Below, piece after piece: positions 1-6,810 of a DNA stretch of 64,000 bases. The notes below the pieces were generated by a model. The model saw only the letters and a program-made list of their open reading frames with translations, did not search any database and was not told the DNA's origin. Numbering within the stretch: the first letter of the stretch is position 1; each line of letters opens with the position of its first letter. Position numbers and translations under genes: made by a program. This DNA is from Agrococcus jejuensis (lineage in GTDB: Bacteria; Actinomycetota; Actinomycetes; Actinomycetales; Microbacteriaceae): positions 2,356,001-2,420,000 of the forward strand of contig NZ_LT629695.1 in the NCBI RefSeq assembly GCF_900099705.1. Direction: 5' to 3'.

Positions 1-1
1 T

Positions 2-349
2 TTCGTCGACGTGGGCTTCATCGAAGACGGCGGGATCTGCGCCGAGCCGGCCTGCGTCGACCATGGCACGTTCGAGCCGTTCGACCGCGATGAGGACCGC
101 CACCACCGTTCGGACTTCGGCGAGCGCTGCTACCTGTCGAAGATCGGCGACGAGCCGTGGTCGCTGATCGTGACCTCCGACGACGTCACCGGCCAGGCCG
201 CGATGCAGTCGTTCGCTGACGACGTGCAGCGCGCGGTCACGCGTGCCAACGTGCTCAACCAGGGCCTGCGCTGGCGCTGCGATACCTGCTGGGGCAGCCC
301 CGACGAGGGCCACTGCATCGAGTGCGGCGCGGTCGCGAGGGCGGCGTGA
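2..349 (+). CDS. Phage-element hypothetical protein, possible zinc ribbon, open at left edge
   Basis: The frame is open to the window edge, so the true start may be further left; the first visible start is GTG at 11 (112 residues). Near the C-terminus CDTC and CIEC lie about 13 residues apart, a four-cysteine zinc-ribbon pattern. The N-terminal part has further Cys and His residues (CAEPACVDH) in an acidic context. I do not recognise the family. It stops 7 bases before the replication-type gene and shares its strand, so the two are probably one transcript. The function is unknown; a small DNA- or RNA-binding phage protein is a guess. Confidence 0.6.
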   Translation, partial: FVDVGFIEDGGICAEPACVDHGTFEPFDRDEDRHHRSDFGERCYLSKIGDEPWSLIVTSDDVTGQAAMQSFADDVQRAVTRANVLNQGLRWRCDTCWGSPDEGHCIECGAVARAA

Positions 350-356
350 CCGACGC

Positions 357-914
357 ATGAGCTGGACCCGACTCGACGACAGCTGGACCGAGCGTCAGGA
401 CATCACCGACCTCACGTTCGAGGATCGGTGGCACTACCTCGGCATCATCCAGTTCTGCTCGCGCACCGACCTCGTCGACGGGGTCGTGCGCGCAGTCGAC
501 GCGCGTCGAGCATCCGACCACCCGAACCCGGCCGCGGCGGTCGAGCGACTCGTCGCGGCCGGGCTACTCGAGGAGGTCGTGCGCGGCGTCCGCGTGAAGC
601 AGATCGACCAGCATCTCCCCGCGCCGCACGTCCGGCGCCAGACCGAGCAAGCCAAGATCCGCAAGCGCCGCGAGCGCGCCCACCGCGCAGGCGACCACAG
701 CCTGTGCAGCCCCGAGCGCTGCGAAGCCCTCGGAGCCCCCGCTCGTGACGTCACGCAAGAAGTCACGCCCCATGTCACGCGTGACGTCGGGACGGGACGG
801 GACGGGACGGGCCTGGACGAACACCCACCTGCACACGCGCACGCGCGAGAGCACCCCGGCTGGCCAACAGCGGTCCCCGGGCAGAGAGAAGACGAGGAGC
901 CGTGGAGCGCATGA
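357..914 (+). CDS. Phage replication-type winged-helix protein
   Basis: The protein has 185 residues. The N-terminal 75 or so residues (starting MSWTRLDDSW, containing FEDRWHYLGIIQFC and AAVERLVAAGLLEEV) look like the winged-helix start common to actinophage replication or primosome proteins. A basic stretch follows (IRKRRERAHR). The C-terminal third is low complexity, built of four-residue steps (DVTQ, EVTP, HVTR, DVGT) encoded by 12-bp repeats, then Gly/Thr/Asp-rich residues from a GGGAC repeat. The ATG at 357 sits 7 bases after the previous stop. The gene overlaps the next one by ATGA. By analogy with lambda O, it may bind the repeats inside its own gene; this is inference. Confidence 0.65.
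   Translation: MSWTRLDDSWTERQDITDLTFEDRWHYLGIIQFCSRTDLVDGVVRAVDARRASDHPNPAAAVERLVAAGLLEEVVRGVRVKQIDQHLPAPHVRRQTEQAKIRKRRERAHRAGDHSLCSPERCEALGAPARDVTQEVTPHVTRDVGTGRDGTGLDEHPPAHAHAREHPGWPTAVPGQREDEEPWSA
745..811. repeat. Iteron-like repeats and GGGAC tandem repeat inside replication gene
   Basis: GTCACGC occurs at 750, 762 and 774, an exact 12-bp pitch. The block is flanked by the palindromes GTGACGTCAC (745-754) and GTCACGCGTGAC (774-785). Immediately downstream GGGAC is repeated about five times (787-811). Iterons inside an initiator gene are the layout of lambda-type origins, so this is a candidate replication origin of the element. Confidence 0.55.
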
Positions 915-1120
915 AGACCATCACCCTGACCGTGCCCGACCGCATGGCCGAACGACTCGAGGGCGCCGACTGGACGATCAGCGTCGGCCAAGGCGTGCGC
1001 GTGCCGATCGTGCTGCGCGACTTCGAGGCCCGACTGCGCGACGCGCTCGGCGTGAACCGTCGAGCACGACGCCGGCAGCGACAGCGCTACGTGCTCGGCG
1101 ACGCGGAGAGGCAGCGGTGA
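911..1120 (+). CDS. Small hypothetical phage-element protein
   Basis: This is a 69-residue basic protein starting MKTITLTVPDRMAERLEG. The ATG at 911 overlaps the previous stop (ATGA) and has GAGGAG 11 bases upstream; a GTG at 902 is possible but lies too close to that ribosome site. The N-terminus suggests a beta strand followed by a helix, somewhat like small ribbon-helix-helix or Arc-like proteins (TLTVPDRMAERL), but the match is weak. The C-terminus is very rich in Arg (RRARRRQRQR), consistent with nucleic acid binding. It is translationally coupled to both neighbours. I do not recognise a named family. Confidence 0.6.
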   Translation: MKTITLTVPDRMAERLEGADWTISVGQGVRVPIVLRDFEARLRDALGVNRRARRRQRQRYVLGDAERQR

Positions 1121-1350
1121 CGGTCATGGAGCATCCGCGCCTCGCTGTGATCGGCGAGCAGGTGACCGCGAAGGGTCTGCCGGGCGTCTTCGAGCTCGTC
1201 GGCTTCCAGCAGGTCGACGACGAGCGCCGAGCCGTTCTCGTGCGGCCTGGGGACGTGTGGCTCGCGCCGCCGTCGACGCTCGCGCCGCACGAGCCCGGCA
1301 CGCCGTCGCCCACCGGCTGGGCAACCGTCCGGCCAGGGAAGGCATCGTGA
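1117..1350 (+). CDS. Small hypothetical phage-element protein
   Basis: The protein has 77 residues and begins at GTG 1117, overlapping the preceding stop (GTGA). It starts MTVMEHPRLAVIGEQV. The pattern of short beta-like segments (VFELVGFQQV, RRAVLVRPGDVWLAP) suggests a small barrel or SH3-like fold, but no motif is diagnostic. It sits in the run of overlapping small genes between the replication-type protein and the scaffold, the place where a complete siphophage would usually carry terminase and portal genes. The function is unknown. Confidence 0.55.
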   Translation: MTVMEHPRLAVIGEQVTAKGLPGVFELVGFQQVDDERRAVLVRPGDVWLAPPSTLAPHEPGTPSPTGWATVRPGKAS

Positions 1351-1354
1351 GCAC

Positions 1355-1693
1355 ATGACGAACGACACCGGCCCGAACGACGCATCCGCGATGGCGCTCA
1401 CCGCCTCGTCCTGGGTGCGCGACCACATCGCATCACTGCTCGTCGACAAGATGCTCGTCACCGCGAACAGCATCGAGGTCGCCGTGACCGACATGGAGAG
1501 CCGCGACCCCGACGTGCGCCACTACGCCATCGCGCTCTACCTCACCGCGGCGCTGCAGGAAGCGACCGACTACCTGCTCGCCGCGCACGGCGGGGACCGA
1601 GCCAGAGCGCTCGAGGCCCTGCAGAAGCGTCACATCGACGCGACCATCACCCAGCTCGGCGACACCCTCGTCGACGACCCGGAGGAACCATGA
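1355..1693 (+). CDS. Hypothetical helical phage-element protein
   Basis: The protein has 112 residues. Its start, ATG 1355, is 4 bases after the previous stop and its end overlaps the scaffold start by ATGA. The sequence is predicted to be almost wholly helical (ASSWVRDHIASLLVDKM; HYAIALYLTAALQEATDYLLA) and acidic at the C-terminus (LVDDPEEP). No catalytic motif is visible. Its position directly before the scaffold and capsid genes suggests a structural or assembly role, but I cannot name the family. Confidence 0.6.
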   Translation: MTNDTGPNDASAMALTASSWVRDHIASLLVDKMLVTANSIEVAVTDMESRDPDVRHYAIALYLTAALQEATDYLLAAHGGDRARALEALQKRHIDATITQLGDTLVDDPEEP

Positions 1694-2121
1694 CCGACGC
1701 CACCACGCCCACCGAGCCGACCGCCGACCCCGCGGCACCCGTCGAGCAGCAGCCCGAGCCCGCAGGCGCCGGCCGCGAGGCCGCGAGGTACCGTACACAG
1801 CTCCGCGAGACCGAGGCGAAGCACGACGCGCTCGCCACGCGCCTCGAGGCCATGCAGCGCGCCGAGGTCGAGCGTCTCGCCTCGTCCGAGATCCGCCTGG
1901 GCTCGTCGCTTTGGGCATCCGGCAAGCAGCTCGCCGACCTGCTCGACGAGCACGGCAACGTCGACGCCGACCTCGTGCAGGCCGCCGCGATCGACGCACG
2001 CGACACCCTCGGACTCGAGCCGAAGCCGTGGGACGGCATCATCCCGAACCAGGGGAAGACCCCGGACAACGCGCCGCGCATGACGTCGTGGGCCGACGCT
2101 CTCGACCCGCACGGCGACTAG
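1690..2121 (+). CDS. Capsid scaffolding protein
   Basis: The protein has 143 residues. It has a Pro/Ala/Glu-rich disordered N-terminus, a central charged coiled coil at about residues 32-65 (YRTQLRETEAKHDAL), a middle segment with the family-typical GSSLWASGKQLADLLDEHG, and a short C-terminus ending ALDPHGD. This architecture, and its place directly before the major capsid gene, match the scaffolding proteins of actinobacterial siphophages. It would direct assembly of the HK97-type shell at 2301-3155 and leave the mature head. The start overlaps the upstream stop (ATGA). A 180-base gap with a long hairpin separates it from the capsid gene. Confidence 0.78.
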   Translation: MTDATTPTEPTADPAAPVEQQPEPAGAGREAARYRTQLRETEAKHDALATRLEAMQRAEVERLASSEIRLGSSLWASGKQLADLLDEHGNVDADLVQAAAIDARDTLGLEPKPWDGIIPNQGKTPDNAPRMTSWADALDPHGD

Positions 2122-2130
2122 GCCCGATCT

Positions 2131-2182
2131 GGCGCCTGGTCCGGTACACTCGATGATGAGTCGAGAGACCGGGCCAGGTGCC
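2131..2182 (+). other. Long RNA hairpin between scaffold and capsid genes
   Basis: The arms 2131-2145 and 2168-2182 pair over 15 bp with two G-U pairs. Inside, 2149-2153 pairs with 2161-2165 around a 7-base loop. No T-run follows, so it is not a standard intrinsic terminator. It could set the scaffold-to-capsid expression ratio by processing or partial termination, or serve as a packaging or recognition element. Confidence 0.6.
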
Positions 2183-2300
2183 CAATCTCGAGTCACGCAG
2201 CCCCTGGCGGGCAGCACGGCAAGGCCCGCGGCCGCCGCGCAGAACCTCATCCGTTCTCCGTAGGCGGCCGTTCTCATGCCGCCGGGAAGCCAGGCACTCC

Positions 2301-3155
2301 GTGACCATGACCACCGCAGCGGGAAACCGCGCATTCCTCCCCGAGGCGATCCATCAGCTGATCGTCGAGCCCGTCGAGCAGGCGTCGATCGCACTGCAGG
2401 TGTCGACCGTCGTCAACACCGGCCCCGCCGACTCGTACCGCGTCCCGCTCATCAAGGCGGACCCGACCGCCGCATGGGTGGGAGAGGGCGAGGAGATCCC
2501 CGAGTCCGAGGCCGAGTTCGGCGAGGACTCCTCGCGCTTCCACAAGCTCGCAGGGCTCACCATCATCACCCGCGAGCTCGCGGAGGACTCGAGCCCCGCG
2601 GCCGCGTCCCTCGTCGGGCAGGGCCTCGCGCGCGACATCGCGAAGAAGCTCGACCTCGCCTTCTTCGGAACGCGCGTCGAGGACGACATCCCGAACCCCG
2701 AGCAGCCCCGAGGCCTCGAGGACATCGTCGGCGTGAACGCGATCGCCGCCGGCAACGCGTGGGCCAACTCCGACCCGTTCGTCGATGCCGTCTACGCTGC
2801 CGAGGCGGCCGGCGTCTCGCTCACCTCGTTCGTCGCCAACCCCGCCGACGCGCTCATCCTCGCGAAGGTCAAGAAGGCGGCGGGCAGCAACGAGCCGCTG
2901 CTGGGCAACGACCCGACGCAGTCCACGCGACGCATCCTCTCGGGCATCCCGCTCCGAGTCTCGCCCGCCGTGAAGCCCGGAACCGTCTGGGGCATCCCGA
3001 CCGGCCGCACGATCGCAGCCGTGCGCGACGACACCAAGCTCGACATCGACCGATCGGTGTACTTCACCAGCGACCGCGTCGCCATCCGAGCCACGATGCG
3101 CATCGGCCTGCTCTACCCGCAGCCCGCCGCCATCCAGAAGATCACCCTCGGCTAG
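2301..3155 (+). CDS. HK97-family major capsid protein
   Basis: The protein has 284 residues from GTG 2301; an in-frame ATG at 2307 is the alternative, and GGGAAG lies 12 bases upstream of the GTG. HK97-fold hallmarks can be read in order: an N-arm (AGNRAFLPEAIHQLI), an E-loop region (VNTGPADSYRVPLI, AWVGEGEEIPESEAEFG), the helix start with TIITRELAEDS, the spine helix GLARDIAKKLDLAFFG, then P-domain and A-domain strands ending IGLLYPQPAAIQKITLG. The length is normal for a family that uses a separate scaffold rather than a delta domain. It would form the icosahedral shell of the element's particle. No protease gene is visible next to it. Confidence 0.9.
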   Translation: MTMTTAAGNRAFLPEAIHQLIVEPVEQASIALQVSTVVNTGPADSYRVPLIKADPTAAWVGEGEEIPESEAEFGEDSSRFHKLAGLTIITRELAEDSSPAAASLVGQGLARDIAKKLDLAFFGTRVEDDIPNPEQPRGLEDIVGVNAIAAGNAWANSDPFVDAVYAAEAAGVSLTSFVANPADALILAKVKKAAGSNEPLLGNDPTQSTRRILSGIPLRVSPAVKPGTVWGIPTGRTIAAVRDDTKLDIDRSVYFTSDRVAIRATMRIGLLYPQPAAIQKITLG

Positions 3156-3184
3156 ACCGAGCACCCGCCGTGGCGTCAACGTCA

Positions 3185-3214
3185 CCCCAGCGCAGGCCAT
3201 GCGTGGCGCTGGGG
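3185..3214 (+). terminator. Hairpin 29 bases after capsid stop
   Basis: The arms 3185-3193 (CCCCAGCGC) and 3206-3214 pair perfectly over 9 bp around a 12-base loop. There is no T-tract, as is common for actinobacterial terminators. The 3' arm can instead pair with 3260-3270 over 11 bp, so it may act as a switch rather than a plain terminator. Confidence 0.5.
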
Positions 3215-3360
3215 AGCGATGGACAGGCGAGGGTCACCTTTCGGACCCGCACGGAGCCACCCAGCGCCACCACCAGCGGGACCGACGACGTCGAGCGTTC
3301 GTGCCGAGCGCACCGCCGTCGGTCCCGCACCCCACCACCCCCCTCCCTCCTAGGGGGAGG
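3203..3360 (+). other. Non-coding block of mutually exclusive and stable hairpins
   Basis: This gene-free stretch between capsid and tape measure holds several helices: 3203-3213 with 3260-3270 (11 bp, competing with the upstream hairpin), 3231-3235 with 3244-3248, a perfect 12-bp helix 3276-3287/3317-3328 with a 29-base loop, and 3342-3347/3355-3360. No convincing coding frame covers it. It may be an attenuator or structured RNA controlling tape measure expression. Confidence 0.5.
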
Positions 3361-3445
3361 CGACCCCAGGGGGATAGCGCCGATCTCTCCCCGGCTGGTT
3401 TCCACAGCCCCCTCTCCACTGCATGTCACCTGTCAGGAGGGCCCG

Positions 3446-3553
3446 ATGAGCCCCAGTCCCCAGCAACGGCGCGGCAACCTCGACGCCGAGCGACTGTCAC
3501 TAGGTGGTCAGTCGTTGCACACTTCTGCGCAGTCGACTGAGCAGGTGCGCTGA
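3446..3553 (+). CDS. Possible 35-residue leader peptide before tape measure gene
   Basis: The ATG at 3446 has the best ribosome site of the element (AGGAGG at 3435-3440, 5-base spacer). It encodes 35 residues beginning MSPSPQQRRGNLDAE and stops 2 bases before the tape measure ATG at 3556, which has only a weak ribosome site of its own. This arrangement suggests translational coupling. The peptide may be a leader or the stump of a deleted tail-assembly protein. No family is recognisable. Confidence 0.45.
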   Translation: MSPSPQQRRGNLDAERLSLGGQSLHTSAQSTEQVR

Positions 3554-3555
3554 CG

Positions 3556-6375
3556 ATGCGCGTCTTCGAGCTCGAGTCCCTCTTCACCGCCGACACAACG
3601 CAGATCGCCAAGGCCGAGAAGGACATCCAGGCCACCGGCAAGCGCATCGAGTCGAAGCCGATCACGGCCACGGTCGACGGCGACGCGAAGGGCGCGCTCG
3701 CGTCGATGGACCGCGTCGAGCAGGCGGCCAAGCGCATCGTCTCGAAGGAGACGGTCGCGAAGCTCGACGCCAACGTCGAGAAGGCCGAGCAGGGCATCGA
3801 CCGCGTCGAGAAGCACCTCGAGTACCTCCGCTCCGTCGATGGCGCCCTGCAGGTCACCGCCGACATCAAGAAGGCGGAGGCCGACCTGCAGCGCATGCAG
3901 CGGCAGGTCGACGCGCTCAAGGGCGCACGTGCCCAGGTCGAGGTCGCCGCCGACACGGCACAGGCCGAGGCCGACCTCGATAGCGTCGCCGACGCGGCTG
4001 GCGACGCGGGAGCCGAGTCCGGTGACGAATTCGGGCAGAACCTCCTGTCGGCGCTCTCCTCCCTGCCGATCGCGGGCGCCGTCGTCGGCGTCGCCTACCT
4101 CGCCGGCAGGGCCGCATGGGAAGCGTTCAACGACGGCCTGCAGGTCGAGGTCAGCCGCGACCGACTAGCGGCGCTCACGGGGCTATCCGACGTCGACGCG
4201 GCGCGCATCGCTCGCGCAGCTGGCGAAGCGTACGCGAACGTCTTCGGGGACTCGATCGAGTCGAACATGGACACGGCCCGCCTCGGCGTGCAGTTCGACC
4301 TCATCGACGCCGACGACACCACGCGCGAGGCACAGCAGGTGATCCAGGGTCTCGCCGGCATCGCCGACGCGCTCGGCGAGGACGTGCAGCCGGTCGCTCG
4401 CGCGACGGCAGTGCTGCTGCGCACCGGGCTCGCCCGGTCGGCGCAGGAGGCCTTCGACATCATCGCCGCCGGCGAGCGCGAGGGCCTGAACCTTGGCGAG
4501 GACCTCCTCGACACGCTCACCGAGTACGGATCGACGTTCGCGCAGCTCGGCCTCACAGGCCCGCAAGCGATCGGGCTGCTGAACCAGGCGCTCGCTGCGG
4601 GCGCGCCGAACACCGACTTCTTCGCCGACGCGCTCCGCGAGCTCGGGATCCGCATCCGCGAACTCACTCCAGACACCGCCGACCTCATCCGCGAGGTCGG
4701 GCTGGTGCCGTCGGAGATGCGTGCCGCCTTCACCGAGGGCGGGCCCGCGGCCGCGGCGGCGCTCGACCAGCTGGTCGATGCGCTCCGCGAGGTCGAGGAT
4801 CCCGCCGAGCGCGATCGTCTTGCGGTCGGTCTTCTGGGTACGCAGTTCGAGGATCTGCAGTTCGATCTCGACCGGCTCGACCTGACGACCGCGGTCGACG
4901 GGATGAACGGCGTCGAGGGTGCCGCGCAGCGCATGTTCGACACGCTCTCGTCGAACGACGCGACGGCCATGGAGCGCGCGCAGCGGAATGTCGAGGTCGC
5001 GGTGCAGGGCATGCAGGGCGCTCTGGCCGTGGCGTTCTCGGATCCGCTGCAGGAGGCGGCCGATTGGGTGTCCGAGAACCGCGGCCCGATGCTGCAGTTC
5101 TTCTCGGACCTCGTGAACGGCGCTCTCGACTTCGGCGAGAGCCTCGTGATCTCGGCAGCGAACGGAACGATCGCGTTCGGCGAGTTCGTGTCGGGTCCGC
5201 TGCGCGAGCTCGTGCAGACGCTCGTCGACATCTTCGCGATGCCGCAGTTCGCGATGTTCGGCTTCGAGACCGACGAGCTGCAGGCGCTCGCCGACGGCAT
5301 GGGCGACTTCGACGAGACGACCGCCGCCGCCGCGCAGACGATGACCGACACCCTCCTGCCGGCGATCGATCTCGCGCGAGGCGAGTTCAACGACTTCGCC
5401 GATCCCGAGATCGCCCTCGGGCACCTCAACGACACAACGATCCGGCTCGCGTCGTCGATCGACGCAGTCGGCTACGCGGCCGACGGCGCGACGCCGCTCG
5501 TCGACGCGTACACGATCGCGCAGGACGGCAGCGTGCAGGCGGGCGCCGAGCTCGAGGCACAGGTACGCGCCGGCGTCGACGCGCTCGGCGCCCAGCTCGA
5601 CGCCGCCCAAGCGGCAGGGGAGAGTCAGGAGTCGCTCGCATCGATGTACGACACGGGCACGTCCGCGCTCGCAGACCAGCTCACCCAGATGGGCCTGAAC
5701 GACGATCAGGCTCGCGCGCTGATCGACACGATCCTCGCAACGCCCGAGTCCGCCGTAACGACGTTCGAGTCGAACGCCGCAGCCGAGCAGGCTGGCGTCG
5801 ACGCGCTCGCCGACACGATCGTGACCCTGCCCGACGGGTCGGTCGTGGTGACGGCGAACACGCAGCCCGCTGAGGACGAGGTCGCGAACGCGATCGCTCG
5901 GATCCAGGCGCGGGCCGTGATGCTCACGGCACTCGCCACGGTCCGCTCGAGCGTGGGCAGCGGGGCGGACGCGGCAGCCGGCAGCGGGGTCTCCTGGCAG
6001 GCGCAGGGTTCGGTGCTCGAGTTCTACCGCAGCGGCGGATTCCATGGACTGACGCCGATGGCCGCGCAGGCGACGATGGTGCCGGCGAACACCTGGCGCG
6101 TCGTGGGCGATCGCTCCGACGTCGCCGAGGCCTACATCCCACTCGACGGGTCGGCCCGCTCGCTGAGCATTCTGCTCGAAGCGATGCGTCGCTTCGGCGT
6201 GCAGCCGATGGCGGACGGCGGCGTAGTGGTCCCGACCGCTCCCAGCAGCGTCGGCAGTGGCGATGCGCGCGTCTCGGTGCCGATCACCGTCTACCCAAGC
6301 CCTGGCATGTCGGAGATCGACCTCGCCGAGGCAACAGGGCGCGCAGTCGCGAGAAAGCTCAAGCAGAGGGGCTGA
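3556..6375 (+). CDS. Phage tail tape measure protein
   Basis: The protein has 939 residues. About residues 1-155 are charged heptad-like coiled coil (TTQIAKAEKDIQATGKRI; IKKAEADLQRMQRQVDALK). A hydrophobic segment follows at about 165-195 (LLSALSSLPIAGAVVGVAYL), then a phage-minor-tail type region (FGDSIESNMDTARLG; LGLTGPQAIGLLNQAL) and a second hydrophobic part at about 500-560. The last 130 residues contain the family-typical FYRSGGFHG and WRVVGDRSDVAEAYIPLDGS. The protein would span the lumen of a siphovirus tail and set its length. Major tail, chaperone and distal tail genes, which normally flank it, are missing here. The frame is undamaged over 2.8 kb, which argues against long decay. 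Confidence 0.92.
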   Translation: MRVFELESLFTADTTQIAKAEKDIQATGKRIESKPITATVDGDAKGALASMDRVEQAAKRIVSKETVAKLDANVEKAEQGIDRVEKHLEYLRSVDGALQVTADIKKAEADLQRMQRQVDALKGARAQVEVAADTAQAEADLDSVADAAGDAGAESGDEFGQNLLSALSSLPIAGAVVGVAYLAGRAAWEAFNDGLQVEVSRDRLAALTGLSDVDAARIARAAGEAYANVFGDSIESNMDTARLGVQFDLIDADDTTREAQQVIQGLAGIADALGEDVQPVARATAVLLRTGLARSAQEAFDIIAAGEREGLNLGEDLLDTLTEYGSTFAQLGLTGPQAIGLLNQALAAGAPNTDFFADALRELGIRIRELTPDTADLIREVGLVPSEMRAAFTEGGPAAAAALDQLVDALREVEDPAERDRLAVGLLGTQFEDLQFDLDRLDLTTAVDGMNGVEGAAQRMFDTLSSNDATAMERAQRNVEVAVQGMQGALAVAFSDPLQEAADWVSENRGPMLQFFSDLVNGALDFGESLVISAANGTIAFGEFVSGPLRELVQTLVDIFAMPQFAMFGFETDELQALADGMGDFDETTAAAAQTMTDTLLPAIDLARGEFNDFADPEIALGHLNDTTIRLASSIDAVGYAADGATPLVDAYTIAQDGSVQAGAELEAQVRAGVDALGAQLDAAQAAGESQESLASMYDTGTSALADQLTQMGLNDDQARALIDTILATPESAVTTFESNAAAEQAGVDALADTIVTLPDGSVVVTANTQPAEDEVANAIARIQARAVMLTALATVRSSVGSGADAAAGSGVSWQAQGSVLEFYRSGGFHGLTPMAAQATMVPANTWRVVGDRSDVAEAYIPLDGSARSLSILLEAMRRFGVQPMADGGVVVPTAPSSVGSGDARVSVPITVYPSPGMSEIDLAEATGRAVARKLKQRG

Positions 6376-6427
6376 CCGTCCGCGGCGCGCTGCGGCCGCG
6401 TCGGGTGTCAGGGCTACCGTGTCTGCC

Positions 6428-6586
6428 ATGACGAAGACTTGCGAGCCCCACGACCTGCCGATGCAGCTGCGCAAGCCCGACAGGCTCGGCGTCGGCCTCC
6501 GCTGGATGTGTGCGAGCGGCTGCCAAGAAAAGCCCGAGCCGGGCGATCTGCCCGACGCGCCAGATCCCCGCCTCAGCCTGCGCTAG
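6428..6586 (+). CDS. Small Cys/His protein at the element's right end
   Basis: The protein has 52 residues from ATG 6428. It contains TCEPHDLP near the N-terminus and WMCASGCQEK in the middle, so Cys-x2-His and Cys-x3-Cys could bind one zinc ion. The C-terminus is Pro/Asp-rich (PDAPDPRLSLR). It begins 52 bases after the tape measure gene and is the last gene before the attachment site. No family is recognised, and the lack of a clear ribosome site makes expression uncertain. Confidence 0.45.
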   Translation: MTKTCEPHDLPMQLRKPDRLGVGLRWMCASGCQEKPEPGDLPDAPDPRLSLR

Positions 6587-6724
6587 TCCACGCGGGAGTC
6601 CCCGCACTTACCCCGCAGATTCAATGAGCCCAGGCGAGTGGTCATGAGCGCTGTGGCTTCAGCGCTCGTCGCAAAGTGCGCGCCGATGACGCCCCGCGAG
6701 AACTAGTGATGCGAGCGCCCCTCG

Positions 6725-6763
6725 AATCGTGAGGTCGCGGGTTCGAGCCCCGCCCTCGCTACA
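6725..6763 (+). other. Attachment site: duplicated tRNA 3' half (probably tRNA-Met)
   Basis: The segment from AATCGTGAGG to CTCGCTACA reads as the last base of an anticodon loop, the 3' anticodon strand, a variable loop (AGGTC), a full T arm (GCGGG-TTCGAGC-CCCGC) and a 7-base 3' acceptor strand ending at CTACA. Upstream bases do not form the 5' half: there is no U33 in frame and no matching 5' acceptor strand. The similarity to elongator tRNA-Met is from memory. The intact tRNA should sit at the element's left end, outside the window. Confidence 0.75.
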
Positions 6764-6774
6764 GCCGCAGGATG

Positions 6775-6801
6775 GGCCCGGTCACCGCATGGTGCCGGGC
6801 C
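6775..6801 (+). terminator. Terminator of the interrupted tRNA gene
   Basis: GGCCCGG and CACC pair with GGTG and CCGGGCC around GCAT (11 bp, one bulged T), followed by TCTTCTCGTT. It lies 11 bases after the tRNA 3' half, as expected for the original host tRNA transcript; it may also end the reverse-strand gene at 6811. Confidence 0.6.
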
Positions 6802-6810
6802 TCTTCTCGT

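Larger units (their letters stand above)
1..6763. mobile_element. Right part of an integrated phage-like element
   Basis: Phage-type genes all read rightward to a duplicated tRNA 3' half at 6725-6763, which is followed by an ordinary host terminator and chromosomal genes. The recognisable modules are a replication-type winged-helix protein, scaffold, HK97 capsid and tape measure. Terminase, portal, connectors, major tail protein, baseplate and lysis genes are absent from this part, and the integrase must lie left of the window if it exists. All frames are intact. The element is either a deletion derivative of a siphophage prophage or a satellite that borrows functions from a helper. The left boundary cannot be seen. 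Confidence 0.85.

Noticed and set aside
787..811. GGGAC tandem repeat as a phase-variation switch
   Set aside because: Only about five units are present and similar Gly/Thr/Asp tails are remembered from related phage proteins. Slippage cannot be judged from one sequence, so it is mentioned only with the origin candidate.
4183..6474. 763-residue reverse-strand frame inside the tape measure gene
   Set aside because: No ribosome site or motif. It is the antisense of a clearly coding phage gene.
6660..6763. A complete tRNA gene ending at 6763
   Set aside because: Only the 3' half fits. The bases before 6725 give no U33, no D arm and no 5' acceptor strand complementary to CCTCGCT, so it is a duplicated fragment and not a gene.
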